In this document: positions 39,377 through 48,288 of the stretch, one piece after another
Numbering within the stretch: position 1 is the stretch's first letter
Layout of the letters: each line of letters starts with the position of its first letter
Assembly (NCBI RefSeq): GCF_030433435.1
Contig: NZ_JANRHH010000031.1
Span: forward strand, 1-64,000
DNA length: 64,000 nt
Direction: 5' to 3'
Source: Polycladomyces subterraneus
GTDB taxonomy: Bacteria; Bacillota; Bacilli; Thermoactinomycetales; JIR-001
The notes under the pieces: model-generated
The model's database searches: none
Told to the model about the DNA's origin: nothing
Seen by the model: only the letters and a program-made list of their open reading frames with translations
Position numbers and translations under genes: made by a program

Positions 39377-40537
39377 TCACCGAATCAACGACCGCAGATA
39401 CGCGATTACTTCCTTCAACCGTTCGACAAACACATCAATCTCTTCCTCGGTCGTCGTACTGCCGAGTGAAATCCGTACGCTTTGATGCGCCTCATCCTGG
39501 CCGCGTCCCATCGCCATCAGCACGTGAGAGGGTGCGTGTTTTCCCGCGCTGCAGGCGGAACCGCTGGAGACGGCAACCCCCATCCGATTGAGTTCCAGCA
39601 TCACCGCTTGACCTTCGATGCGATGGAAGCTGAGATTCAAGTTGTTGGGCAAACGTTGTTCAGGATGGCCGTTTAGCCGTACTTCCCCGATTTCCGTTTC
39701 GATCCGCTGCCAGAGCCGGTCGCGCAATCGGGTGAGCCGTTCCCGGGTCTCTTCCGCTTCGCGGGCGGCCAGTTCGGCCGCGATCCCCAAACCGACGATA
39801 GCGGGAACATTGTAAGTACCGGGCCTCATACCGCGTTCGTGTCCACCGCCGTGAACAATAGGGGAGATACGGACGCCCTTGCGCACGTACAGTGCGCCGA
39901 CCCCTTTGGGCCCACCGATTTTATGAGCGCCCACGGTCAGCAAATCGACATGAAGATCACGCACCGAAAAAGGGACCTTGCCGAAAAACTGGACGGCATC
40001 GGTATGAAACAGCACGTGTTTATCACGGAGCAACCGGCCGATTTCCGCGATAGGCTGAATTGTTCCTACTTCGTTGTTGGCCGCCATGATGCTGACCAGG
40101 ATGGTGTCGGGACGCAGAGCCTGCTCCACATCTTCGACCCGGACAAGACCGTTTTCGTCAACCGGAAGCTCCGTTACCTCAAAGCCGCTCTCCTTCAGCG
40201 ACCGGCATGTTTCCAACACTGACGGGTGCTCGATTTGCGTGGTGATGATGTGTCGCCCGATGTGACGTCGCTTTTTCGCGGCACCTTGGATGGCCAAGTT
40301 GTTGGATTCCGTTCCTCCGCCGGTGAACACGATTTCCCGAGGGCTTCCGGCTCCCAGTGCGCGCAGGAGTTGTTGCCGAGCATGCTCGACCGCATCATGG
40401 GCGTGTTGTCCCCAATCGTGTAAACTGCTGGGATTGCCGAATTCAAATTCCATATATTGGATAACACCTGCGCGCACTTCCGGCCGGACGGGCGTGGTGG
40501 CTGCATGATCCAGGTAGATCCGATTCATCTGATTCAA
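39377..40537 (-). CDS. nadS: cysteine desulfurase, NadS-type (NifS-like)
   Basis: 386 aa, PLP enzyme. The PLP lysine is in TVGAHKIGGPKG (about residue 212), the substrate loop in YLDHAATTPVRPEV and the catalytic Cys in SSGSACSAGKHAPSH (about 332). It releases sulfur from cysteine. Divergent position next to nadBCA is the Bacillus nadS/nifS arrangement, where it builds the Fe-S cluster of NadA. Start is TTG 40537 (or ATG 40528). The only good Shine-Dalgarno (GGGAGGG) lies behind a hairpin, see 40539-40572. Confidence 0.9.
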   Translation of the reverse strand: MNQMNRIYLDHAATTPVRPEVRAGVIQYMEFEFGNPSSLHDWGQHAHDAVEHARQQLLRALGAGSPREIVFTGGGTESNNLAIQGAAKKRRHIGRHIITTQIEHPSVLETCRSLKESGFEVTELPVDENGLVRVEDVEQALRPDTILVSIMAANNEVGTIQPIAEIGRLLRDKHVLFHTDAVQFFGKVPFSVRDLHVDLLTVGAHKIGGPKGVGALYVRKGVRISPIVHGGGHERGMRPGTYNVPAIVGLGIAAELAAREAEETRERLTRLRDRLWQRIETEIGEVRLNGHPEQRLPNNLNLSFHRIEGQAVMLELNRMGVAVSSGSACSAGKHAPSHVLMAMGRGQDEAHQSVRISLGSTTTEEEIDVFVERLKEVIAYLRSLIR

Positions 40538-40538
40538 A

Positions 40539-40572
40539 CGCCGGAAACCCTTGACCGGCGCTGTTCCCTCCC
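40539..40572 (-). promoter_or_regulatory. hairpin between Shine-Dalgarno and start of nadS
   Basis: On the minus strand GGGAGGG (40572-40566) is followed by AACAG, then CGCCGG-N10-CCGGCG (40560-40539) and, one base later, the TTG start. If the 6-bp hairpin folds, the effective spacing falls to about six bases. Linear spacing would be 28 bases, too long for initiation. It could be a translational switch. Confidence 0.55.
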
Positions 40573-40686
40573 TTTTTTTGCTCAGTGATTAGCAAAGTGT
40601 TCAAACTCCATTTCATTATAACGAAAGGGGAAAACAATTTCCTCCCTATAGATTCGTAACCGTTTTCACCAGCTCAAAATTGGCAG

Positions 40687-40757
40687 TTGACAATAAGCCG
40701 GATCATATCAACAATAAGAGTGATCGGTTGAGTTGATTATGTGAAAGGAATCACAAA
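40687..40757 (+). promoter_or_regulatory. candidate nadBCA promoter and palindrome
   Basis: TTGACA at 40687 is followed after 17 bp by AACAAT, a weak -10. A TGTGA-N6-TCACA palindrome at about 40740-40755 overlaps the ribosome-binding site (AAAGGA) of nadB. It could bind a repressor such as the niacin-responsive YrxA/NiaR protein of this operon type; this is a guess from context. Confidence 0.35.
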
Positions 40758-40760
40758 TAT

Positions 40761-42266
40761 ATGCGGACGGTACAATCGGATTATATCGTGGTGGGCAGTG
40801 GTATAGCGGGATTGATGACCGGCCTGTTACTGGGAAATACAGGTGAAGTGATCATACTCACCAAAGCACGTGAGGAAGAAAGCAATTCATTTCGGGCACA
40901 AGGCGGGATCGCCGCCGCCGTCGGCGAGGGGGATTCCCCCGAACTGCATCGGGAGGACACGTTGCGGACGGGCGTTCAGCATTGTGATCCCACATCGGTG
41001 GATGTGTTGGTGAACATGGCGCCCAAAACGATTCAACTGCTGACGGAGTTGGGAGCGAAATTCGACCGTGACGGCGAGCAATGGGCATTGGGACGCGAAG
41101 GTTCCCACAGTGCATCGCGCATTCTGCATGCCGAAGGGGATGCGACGGGTGCGGCAATCACCCGGGCATTGCTCCAGCAGGTGGCGAAGCGCCCGCACGT
41201 GAACCTGATCTCCCATACGATGGTAGTGGATTTGGTTGTATCTGACGGGGAATGTGTTGGTGTGCTCGCGGCCGACGCTGAAGCGGGTGCGACGCTGTAT
41301 TTGGCGCACGGCGTCGTGCTTGCCACGGGCGGATGCGGTCAAGTGTACCGTTTTACAACCAACGGCCTCGTATCCACGGGTGACGGGTTTGCCATGGCCC
41401 GACGGGCGGGAGTGCCACTGATGGATATGGAATTCGTCCAGTTTCATCCCACTGCATTGGCAGTGGAACAAAATCCGATGTTTTTGGTTTCGGAAGCAGT
41501 GCGCGGCGAAGGTGCCACTTTGATCAATGATCGCGGTGAAGCATTCATGCAACGGTATCATGAATGGGGCGACTTGGCACCGCGAGATGAAGTGTCGCGG
41601 GCGATTTACAGCGAAATGCAACAAGGGCGCCGTGTCTTTCTGGATGCTGGCGTGATCGGCGATCGTTTCGCCCGTCGATTCCCCACGATTGATCGCTATT
41701 GCAAATCACATGGAATCGATTCAGCAAGGGACCCGATACCGGTCACGCCTGCCGCACATTTTATCATGGGCGGAATACGGACCGATTCATACGGGCAAAC
41801 GCGACTTTCCCGCTTGTTTGCATGCGGGGAAGTGGCATGCACCGGCGTTCACGGCGCCAACCGCCTGGCAAGTAATTCCCTGTTGGAGGGAGCCGTCTTC
41901 TCCCAACGGGTGGCGGAACGGATGGCGCACCTGCCGCCGCGGGAGAAAGGGCCGGATCAAGTGCTTGCTGCCGAACTGTTCACGGATCGTACGCAAATGG
42001 AACAGTGGAAAGATCGAATTCGGACGATCATGTGGGAAAAGGCAGGCATCGTTCGAACGGCGCAGGGCTTGGCCGAAGGGTTGAACGCGTTGCGCGAGAT
42101 GGAAATCGAAGTACCCGTCTCCGCATGGGAGTGCCGCAATATGATCAGCGTGTCACAAGCCATTTTGCAATCGGCTTTGTGGCGTCAGGAAAGCCGCGGT
42201 GGACACTATCGGGCGGATTTTCCGGAAACCCTGGAGGAATGGGCGAAAAAACACCGCGTGGTGTAG
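40761..42266 (+). CDS. nadB: L-aspartate oxidase NadB
   Basis: 501 aa FAD enzyme that oxidises L-aspartate to iminoaspartate, the first step of de novo NAD synthesis. FAD-binding GSGIAGLMTG is at residues 12-21, the succinate-dehydrogenase-like SFRAQGGIAAAVG at about 43-55, and the substrate region HFIMGGIRTD and GANRLASNSLLEG later. ATG 40761 starts MRTVQSDYIVVGSG. First gene of nadBCA; 15 bp before nadC. Confidence 0.95.
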   Translation: MRTVQSDYIVVGSGIAGLMTGLLLGNTGEVIILTKAREEESNSFRAQGGIAAAVGEGDSPELHREDTLRTGVQHCDPTSVDVLVNMAPKTIQLLTELGAKFDRDGEQWALGREGSHSASRILHAEGDATGAAITRALLQQVAKRPHVNLISHTMVVDLVVSDGECVGVLAADAEAGATLYLAHGVVLATGGCGQVYRFTTNGLVSTGDGFAMARRAGVPLMDMEFVQFHPTALAVEQNPMFLVSEAVRGEGATLINDRGEAFMQRYHEWGDLAPRDEVSRAIYSEMQQGRRVFLDAGVIGDRFARRFPTIDRYCKSHGIDSARDPIPVTPAAHFIMGGIRTDSYGQTRLSRLFACGEVACTGVHGANRLASNSLLEGAVFSQRVAERMAHLPPREKGPDQVLAAELFTDRTQMEQWKDRIRTIMWEKAGIVRTAQGLAEGLNALREMEIEVPVSAWECRNMISVSQAILQSALWRQESRGGHYRADFPETLEEWAKKHRVV

Positions 42267-42281
42267 AAAGGGGCGGGGGAG

Positions 42282-43133
42282 ATGAACCCGTTGGAACTGG
42301 AGGCCGTCATTCGAACGGCATTGAATGAAGACCTCGGGCCAGGCGACATTACGACGGAAGCTTTGGCGGAAGAGCATCATGAAAGCGCGGCCGTATTTAT
42401 TGCCAAACAACCGGGTGTCATCGCCGGCCTGCCCGTGGCGGAGCGCGTGTTCCGCCTGTTGGATGCAGATGTGCGGTTTGAATGGTTGGTGGAAGAAGGA
42501 GACGAAGTGGCGGCGTACACCGCTGTGGCTCGCGTGACCGGCCGGACGCGCGCCCTGCTCACAGGGGAGCGTGTGGCGCTGAACTTCATGCAGCGAATGA
42601 GCGGCATTGCGACAGTGACCCGTCAGGTCGTGCGCCAAGTGGAAGGATTAAACTGTGTCATCCTCGACACACGCAAAACGACGCCGGGATTGCGACTGTT
42701 GGAAAAGTACGCCGTGCGAATCGGCGGCGGTACCAACCACCGTTACGGTCTGAGTCACGGTGTGATGATCAAGGACAACCACGTGGCGCTGGCAGGCAGT
42801 TTGGAAGCGGCCGTTCGCCGCGTGCGGGAACGCGTAGGGCACATGGTGCAGGTGGAAGTGGAGTGCGACACGCTGGAACAGGTCAAGGAAGCACTGAAAC
42901 TGGACGTGGATGCCATTCTCCTGGACAATATGAAACCCGCCGAGCTGCGGGAATCGGTACGCTTGATCGACGGCCGGGTTTGGACGGAAGCATCCGGGGG
43001 CATCACACCGGACAATGTGCGGGAAGTGGCGGAAACCGGCGTCAACGGCATTTCGCTAGGCTGGTTGACGCATTCAGCCAAGGCGTTGGATATCAGTTTG
43101 GATTGGACGGGAGAAAAGGGGGATGAGCGATGA
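42282..43133 (+). CDS. nadC: nicotinate-nucleotide pyrophosphorylase NadC
   Basis: 283 aa. Converts quinolinate and PRPP to nicotinate mononucleotide. Recognised by LNEDLGPGDITTEAL (about 11-25), LLTGERVALNFMQRMSGIAT, CVILDTRKTTPGLR and the end EASGGITPDNVREVAETG. GGGGGAG precedes ATG 42282. Its stop overlaps the nadA start (ATGA). Confidence 0.95.
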   Translation: MNPLELEAVIRTALNEDLGPGDITTEALAEEHHESAAVFIAKQPGVIAGLPVAERVFRLLDADVRFEWLVEEGDEVAAYTAVARVTGRTRALLTGERVALNFMQRMSGIATVTRQVVRQVEGLNCVILDTRKTTPGLRLLEKYAVRIGGGTNHRYGLSHGVMIKDNHVALAGSLEAAVRRVRERVGHMVQVEVECDTLEQVKEALKLDVDAILLDNMKPAELRESVRLIDGRVWTEASGGITPDNVREVAETGVNGISLGWLTHSAKALDISLDWTGEKGDER

Positions 43134-44233
43134 TCGACATGTTGACCGCGGTGCATCAGGATCTACCGGAAGAATACCGCACGCTCTCCGACCAGGAATT
43201 AGATCGACGCATCAGGGAAGCGAAGCGTCGGCTGGGATCTGACTTGGTGATCCTGGGCCACCACTACCAGCGGGATGATGTGATCCAATTCGCCGACTAT
43301 CGTGGGGATTCGCTGAAACTGGCCAAAATCGCAGAGAAACTGCATGATGTCAAATATATCGTCTTCTGCGGCGTTCATTTCATGGCCGAAACGGCCGACA
43401 CACTGACCACGGATAAACAGATTGTCGTGCTGCCCGATATGAAAGCGGGTTGCTCCATGGCTGACATGGCGGATATCGATGAAGTGGAAGAAGCGTGGGA
43501 AGTGATTCAGGAAGAGTTCGGTGACACGGTGATTCCAGTTACCTATGTGAACTCCACGGCGGCGATCAAGGCGTTTGTTGGTCGTCACGGCGGGACGACC
43601 TGCACGTCGTCCAATGCGGAGGCCGTGTTGAAATGGGCGTTTGAGCGGAAAAAGCGCATCCTGTTCCTGCCTGATCAGCATCTGGGGCGCAACACCGCGT
43701 ACAAAATGGGCATCCCGCTGGAGCATATGATCATCTGGGCCCCTGAGACGGGAGAATTTGAGGATGATCATTGCCACCGGGAAGACGTGCGCATGATCCT
43801 GTGGAAAGGGCACTGCTCCGTTCACCAAAAATTCCTGCCCGAGCACGTGCACCGCGTCCGCGAACGCGACCCCGAAATGAAAGTGATCGTCCATCCCGAG
43901 TGCTCGTTTGAAGTGGTGCAACTGGCTGATGAAAACGGATCTACCGATTACATCATCCGCACGATTGAAGCCGCCCCGCCGGGAAGTAAATGGGCGATCG
44001 GCACAGAAGTCAATCTGGTCCAACGTCTGGCTCAGGAGCATCCGGAACAAAAAATCATGTTGCTCAGCACAACGATGTGCCCGTGCCTGACAATGAACCG
44101 GATCGACCGTCCGCATCTGTTGTGGGCACTGGAAAACCTGGTGGAAGGCAATGTGGTCAACCAGATCAAAGTGGACCCGGAAACCACTCATTGGTCCAAA
44201 GTGGCGCTGGATCGGATGTTGGCGATTCAATGA
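43130..44233 (+). CDS. nadA: quinolinate synthase NadA
   Basis: 367 aa, the long Bacillus-type form. Condenses iminoaspartate with dihydroxyacetone phosphate using a 4Fe-4S cluster. Visible blocks: DLVILGHHYQRDDVIQFADY, the cysteines of FCGVHFMAETAD, MKAGCSMADM, HPECSFEVV and CPCLTMNRI. The cluster is presumably loaded by NadS, encoded divergently. Ends in a terminator. Confidence 0.95.
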   Translation: MIDMLTAVHQDLPEEYRTLSDQELDRRIREAKRRLGSDLVILGHHYQRDDVIQFADYRGDSLKLAKIAEKLHDVKYIVFCGVHFMAETADTLTTDKQIVVLPDMKAGCSMADMADIDEVEEAWEVIQEEFGDTVIPVTYVNSTAAIKAFVGRHGGTTCTSSNAEAVLKWAFERKKRILFLPDQHLGRNTAYKMGIPLEHMIIWAPETGEFEDDHCHREDVRMILWKGHCSVHQKFLPEHVHRVRERDPEMKVIVHPECSFEVVQLADENGSTDYIIRTIEAAPPGSKWAIGTEVNLVQRLAQEHPEQKIMLLSTTMCPCLTMNRIDRPHLLWALENLVEGNVVNQIKVDPETTHWSKVALDRMLAIQ

Positions 44234-44245
44234 TGATGACATCAC

Positions 44246-44284
44246 GACCGTCATCCCAGTTCGATGGGAGACGGTCTTTTTTTG
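44246..44284 (+). terminator. rho-independent terminator of nadBCA
   Basis: GACCGTC-ATCCCA pairs with TGGGA-GACGGTC, with small internal mismatches, and is followed by TTTTTTT. Confidence 0.85.
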
Positions 44285-44541
44285 ATTCTGGTCATCAGGA
44301 CATGTTGACTTTCACTGGGCTGGGTACTTATTCATTTTTGAATGAACGGGTATACGGACTGTTATTCAAAATTGAATCGGCTGAGGAGAGAAGTGAAAAG
44401 GAAGAGGGATAAATAGCTGTTCAGAAAGAAATAGAATGGAACGAACATGAAAATGCATGAATACAGAATCACCAGAGCTAGAAAAATCAGCCCACTACAA
44501 CTATGGAGAGAAAATTAAAAAAACACTATATAGAATAAATC

Positions 44542-44558
44542 TTGGCATAAAAATTGCT
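44542..44558 (+). promoter_or_regulatory. sigma-54-type promoter (-24/-12)
   Basis: TTGGCATAAAAATTGCT fits the sigma-54 consensus: GG at 44544-44545 and GC at 44556-44557 with exactly 10 bases between. It lies about 40 bases before the aminotransferase remnant. In Bacillota sigma-54 (SigL) drives amino acid catabolism genes such as roc and gab with an enhancer-binding activator; none is encoded in the window. The rest of the gap 44285-44541 holds no gene that I can see. Confidence 0.7.
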
Positions 44559-44714
44559 GTAATTAAAAATGGGGAAAAGGGAAGGGAGAAAATCGCGGTG
44601 TCAACAAGTTGGGTTCCGGTTGGCAGATAAATTAGGAAAAATCACACCCGAGGGATTAGACTGCTATTTCTTTGCAATAGTGGAACCGAAGCGGTTGAAG
44701 GAGCGATCAAGCTA

Positions 44715-45567
44715 GAACCTATTTCAAAATACGATTGACACACCATAGAATAAGTGCAACCAGACAAAAAGCCTTGTAATGTTCGACAAATCGTTCATAA
44801 CGAACAACCAGGCGACGGTAGTTATCCATCCAGGCAAAGCAACGTTCAATTTTCCAACGATGTTGGTAACTGGAACTGACTTTGATGGGACGACCCTTCT
44901 TGGGAGAACGTCGTTTTCGACGTTGGATGGTGGGGATGCAGATCTTGATGCCTCTTTTTCTTCACCAGTTTCGAAAGGCACGACTATCATATGCCTTATC
45001 AGCTATCAATTCCTTGGGACGGTTTTTGGGGCGCCCCCGTTTTTGAGGGACACACACTGATTCCATCGTCAATCGAGCAAGTTGACTCTCATGGGGTTGG
45101 GCACTTGTGACATAAATACCAATCGGCAGACCATTTCCGTCTGCCACCACCATGACCTTGGAACCCTTCCCCGACTTGGTTTTCCCTACTTCAGACCCCC
45201 TTTTTTCGACGGTACAAAGCTACCGTCGAGGAAGGCTTGAGCCCATTCTATTTTCGATTGTGCATCCAACTGTGAAAGAAGGGCTTTCCATATTCGTTCC
45301 CATGTACCGTCTTCCGTCCATTGATGCAGCCTGCGCCAACAAGTGGTTGGCGATCCATATTTCCGCGGCATGTCTGCCCAAGGACATCCCGTTTTGAGAA
45401 CGTAGAGGATTCCATTTAAAGTCTTTCTGGGATCTGCCGGAGGTCTTCCTGCTCCCGGCTTCCTTGGAGGAATCAGCGGCTCGATTATTTTCCACTGTTG
45501 ATCAGTTAACTCGTGTCTGCCCATACTTTCAGATTACAATGAACAACACCAATTTTGAAATAGGTTC
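44715..45567 (-). mobile_element. IS5-family insertion sequence (IS427-like)
   Basis: Ends are perfect 16-bp inverted repeats GAACCTATTTCAAAAT / ATTTTGAAATAGGTTC. CTAG flanks both sides (44712-44715 and 45567-45570), giving a 2-4 bp target duplication typical of IS5 relatives. About 850 bp with a two-frame transposase on the minus strand. It sits inside the aminotransferase remnant. Confidence 0.88.
44719..45524 (-). pseudogene. IS5-family DDE transposase, two frames plus an internal stop
   Basis: The first frame (45524-45186) starts MGRHELTDQQWKIIEPLIPP and reaches LDGSFVPSKK with the first Asp. A run A6G5 on the coding strand (45206-45196) allows a -1 shift into the second frame, which carries VVADGNGLPIGIYV (second Asp) and, further on, YQHRWKIERCFAWMDNYRRL (Glu). 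Two-frame expression by slippage is usual for this group. A TGA after AFRNW at about 44961 interrupts the second frame, so this copy is probably inactive. Confidence 0.8.
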
Positions 45568-45859
45568 TAGCCAAATACGTCACGAGGCGCCTTTATGTCC
45601 TTCCATTTACCGGTTGTTTTCATGGACGTTCCATGGGGGCGTTAAGCGTAAGTAAGTTCGAAAAGCAAATACCGGAAATTTTTGCAGCCGAACGGTCTTA
45701 CTTACCAGATTCCTTATGCCAATACAAAAGAGAGTCCGCCGTTGACTGTCACCAAACAGCAAATTGACGAGGACTGGGAATACTGGATGAGGCACTGACA
45801 AAGTATGAAGAAGCATTTTTCAGCGGCCTAAAAAAGAAGAGATTGATGGAGGAGGGACA

Positions 45860-47272
45860 ATGATGCAATTGCTTGATATCATTGTTATTCTAATCTATTT
45901 TGGTACGATGATCGTGATCGGTGTATACGGTTCAATGAAAGCCAAAACAACCGAAGAGTATGTCTTAGCCGGAAGGAATTTAGGATTCTTTATGTTTTTT
46001 GGTTGTATGGCGGCGGTCATTTTGGGTGGGGCTTCTACGATTGGAACGGCAAAGCTGGGTTATCAGTATGGAATATCAGGTATGTGGTTTGTGGTCATGA
46101 TTGGCTTAGGGATACTTCTGTTGGGGATTTTTATGATCAAGCCCCTCTTTGGGGAAAAAGTGAAAACAATCAGCGAATTGTTAGGCAAACGGTATAATAC
46201 CGAAACAAGGTATCTAAGTGCCGTTGTGGCTAGTATCTATACACTCATGGTTTCTGTTACACAAGTGATTGGAATGGGAACCATTTTTCATGCAGTACTC
46301 GGTTGGGATAATAATTTATCCATGGTGACCGGAGGCGGGATCGTACTTTTTTATACGCTGCTAGGTGGTATGTGGAGTGTCACCATAACGGATATTATTC
46401 AATTTGTGATCAAAGCCACAGGGATTTTTATCATCATGTTGCCCATGAGCTTACATGCAGCAGGTGGCTGGTCAAATCTGGTTTCCAAATTACCCAGTAC
46501 TCATTTCGATGTGACTCACATTGGATTAACCCAGATCTTTCAATATTTCCTGCTCTATACACTTGGATTGATTATTTCTCAAGATATTTGGCAACGGGCA
46601 TTTACAGCAAAAACAGAAAAAATTTCTCGTACAGGCAGTATTTCTGCTGGTGTTTTTAGCATTGCTTATGCGATTGCGATCAGCATCATTGGGATGTGCG
46701 GCGTTATTGTCATACCAAACATCGATAATCCGCAAAATATTTTTGCTGCTATGGCAGTAAAAATTCTCCCGCCCGGTGTGCTGGGACTTGTGCTGGCTTG
46801 TGTGTGTTCGGCACTGATGTCAACTTCATCAGGTACACTGCTCGCCTCATCCACATTAATCACCAATGATATACTCAAACCATTTTTCTTCAAAAATGCA
46901 GATGAAAAGCGGTTAATGACCATTTCCAGGGTCGTAACTTTGCTGGTAGGGTTGACTGGGATCGCCTTTGCCCTTTGGATTCGAGATGTATTAGTTGCAC
47001 TGGATGTAGCGTATGCGATTCTCTCTGGAGCCATATTCGTACCTGTTGTGTTAGGGTTTTTCTGGAAAAGGGCAACTGCGAAAGCAGGATTTTATTCCAT
47101 TATCATCAGTACTTTGGTCATCATCGCCGGGTTAGCGATTGAAGGGATTACTTCAACCAATCCGATTATGTACGGAATCGCCACCAGTTTCTTCGCGATG
47201 ATCATCCTCTCACTGATCACTACGTCGAAAGAAGTTGTTCATGAAGAGACAGCCAAAAAGGAGCTTAGTTAG
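45860..47272 (+). CDS. sodium:solute symporter (SSS family)
   Basis: 470 aa with about 13 membrane segments. SSS hallmarks: EYVLAGRNLGFFMFFGCMAA, GGASTIGTAKLGYQYG in TM2-3 and SALMSTSSGTLLASSTLITND in the sodium-site helix 8-9. GGAGGAGGG precedes the tandem ATG-ATG start, which overlaps the end of the broken aminotransferase gene. The shared former operon suggests an amino acid, amine or polyamine substrate. Confidence 0.88.
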   Translation: MMQLLDIIVILIYFGTMIVIGVYGSMKAKTTEEYVLAGRNLGFFMFFGCMAAVILGGASTIGTAKLGYQYGISGMWFVVMIGLGILLLGIFMIKPLFGEKVKTISELLGKRYNTETRYLSAVVASIYTLMVSVTQVIGMGTIFHAVLGWDNNLSMVTGGGIVLFYTLLGGMWSVTITDIIQFVIKATGIFIIMLPMSLHAAGGWSNLVSKLPSTHFDVTHIGLTQIFQYFLLYTLGLIISQDIWQRAFTAKTEKISRTGSISAGVFSIAYAIAISIIGMCGVIVIPNIDNPQNIFAAMAVKILPPGVLGLVLACVCSALMSTSSGTLLASSTLITNDILKPFFFKNADEKRLMTISRVVTLLVGLTGIAFALWIRDVLVALDVAYAILSGAIFVPVVLGFFWKRATAKAGFYSIIISTLVIIAGLAIEGITSTNPIMYGIATSFFAMIILSLITTSKEVVHEETAKKELS

Positions 47273-47389
47273 ATTTCGAACAGCCCTACCACATTGCTAT
47301 CAGTTACGGGCGAAACTGTTCCAATCTCCAACCAGGTGAATGCATGGAGACGAAATCCCATTAAGGTCTCCGATTGGGGAAGACCCAAA

Positions 47390-47432
47390 AAGCCGCTTTG
47401 TCTCACAGTGGGATCAGCGGCTTCTTTTATTT
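47390..47432. terminator. terminator between symporter and tetR
   Basis: AAGCCGCT and AGCGGCTT with an 18-base loop, followed by CTTTTATTTT on the plus strand. The convergent tetR stop lies at its right edge. Confidence 0.75.
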
Positions 47433-48070
47433 TATCCGTTAGGCTCCGGTGGAAGTTCCAGCGGAGGGATTTGCAGATGCTGTACCCTCAAGCGTGTCAA
47501 ATGTTTGGCCATGTCGTGAGGTGAATAGGGCATATCGTTTTTCAGCCACCAGGAAATGACGCCCAAATATGCAGAAGCGGCATAATGGATCAAGATCTCT
47601 TTGGGCACTTTGGGCTGGATCTCTTGGGTCATACTTTGTTCCAGGCGGCTGTCCAAGACGTTGACAAAAACGTCCATGAGCCGGAACCAAAAGCTTTGTT
47701 GCCCTTTCTTGCCGAGCATCACTCTATAAAATTTCTCGTGTTTGGCAACATGCTCAAATACATAGACCAGGTCGGGAAGCGGCTGAACAACATTTCCGTC
47801 CGAATCGGCAATGTCGTAGTCGATGATCCGGCATTCCTTCATTCCGGTTACCAATTCTTTCAATATCTCTTCTACGCTTTGCGCGAGCAGATCTTCTTTG
47901 TCTCGGTAATGCAAATAGAAGGTGGCGCGGTTGAGGGTGGCACGCTGGGTGATGTCTTGCACAGTGATCGCACTAAAGCCTTTTTCGCCGATCAGCTCGA
48001 TGAGTGCGTTTCTCAGCATTTGGCGCGTGCGGATGACTCGGGGATCCAATTTTTGGGGTTTGGATGACAT
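47432..48070 (-). CDS. TetR-family regulator
   Basis: 212 aa. N-terminal helix-turn-helix (ALIELIGEKGFSAITVQDIT, then TLNRATFYLHYRDKEDLL) and a C-terminal helical domain of the TetR_C/YxaF-DUF type. ATG 48070 with GGAGGGGG upstream; the frame is open further to 48142 without a site. It probably represses itself and perhaps asnB through the palindrome at 48123. Confidence 0.88.
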   Translation of the reverse strand: MSSKPQKLDPRVIRTRQMLRNALIELIGEKGFSAITVQDITQRATLNRATFYLHYRDKEDLLAQSVEEILKELVTGMKECRIIDYDIADSDGNVVQPLPDLVYVFEHVAKHEKFYRVMLGKKGQQSFWFRLMDVFVNVLDSRLEQSMTQEIQPKVPKEILIHYAASAYLGVISWWLKNDMPYSPHDMAKHLTRLRVQHLQIPPLELPPEPNG

Positions 48071-48122
48071 GGGTTCCCCCTCCTTTGTTATCTTTTTGTT
48101 AATTAATAAATAAATATATTCT

Positions 48123-48144
48123 ATTTGTCGTATAATCGACAAAT
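48123..48144. promoter_or_regulatory. palindromic operator between tetR and asnB
   Basis: ATTTGTCG and CGACAAAT are perfect 8-bp arms around TATAAT. On the minus strand TTGTCG within it can act as the tetR -35, with ATATAT 17 bases downstream. Symmetry and position fit a TetR operator. Confidence 0.7.
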
Positions 48145-48160
48145 CGTCTGAGATTGATCA

Positions 48161-48188
48161 TTGCAATCACCGTTAACAGTATTATAAT
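48161..48188 (+). promoter_or_regulatory. candidate asnB promoter
   Basis: TTGCAA (48161) and TATAAT (48183) separated by 16 bp, about 100 bp upstream of the asnB start. Confidence 0.5.
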
Positions 48189-48288
48189 TGACACTGCGTC
48201 GTTTATAAAACGGTTTGTTTAAAAAATGGAACTGTATGATTGAGTAGGAGCCGCTTTCCATTACAGTTATGGATAGGAGATGGTAGAC

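Larger units (their letters stand above)
44598..45863 (+). pseudogene. class III (PLP) aminotransferase, fragmentary and split by an IS
   Basis: Before the IS, the plus strand encodes RLADKLGKITPEGLDCYFF and, after a frameshift, CNSGTEAVEGAIKLA, the family's substrate/PLP-binding block. If the IS and one target copy are removed the frame resumes as LAKYVTRR, then [12 protein letters not shown] in a shifted frame, [20 protein letters not shown] and a C-terminus [20 protein letters not shown] ending at 45863. The first ~100 residues and a large middle part with the PLP lysine are missing. It resembles ornithine/putrescine/4-aminobutyrate aminotransferases. The stop overlaps the symporter start, indicating a former operon. 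Confidence 0.7.

Noticed and set aside
40740-40755. CRP-type TGTGA-N6-TCACA site before nadB
   Set aside because: It overlaps the ribosome-binding site and classical CRP is not expected in this lineage; kept only as a possible repressor palindrome.
43199-44254. 351-codon open frame on the minus strand
   Set aside because: Antisense to nadA; His/Phe-rich shadow product.
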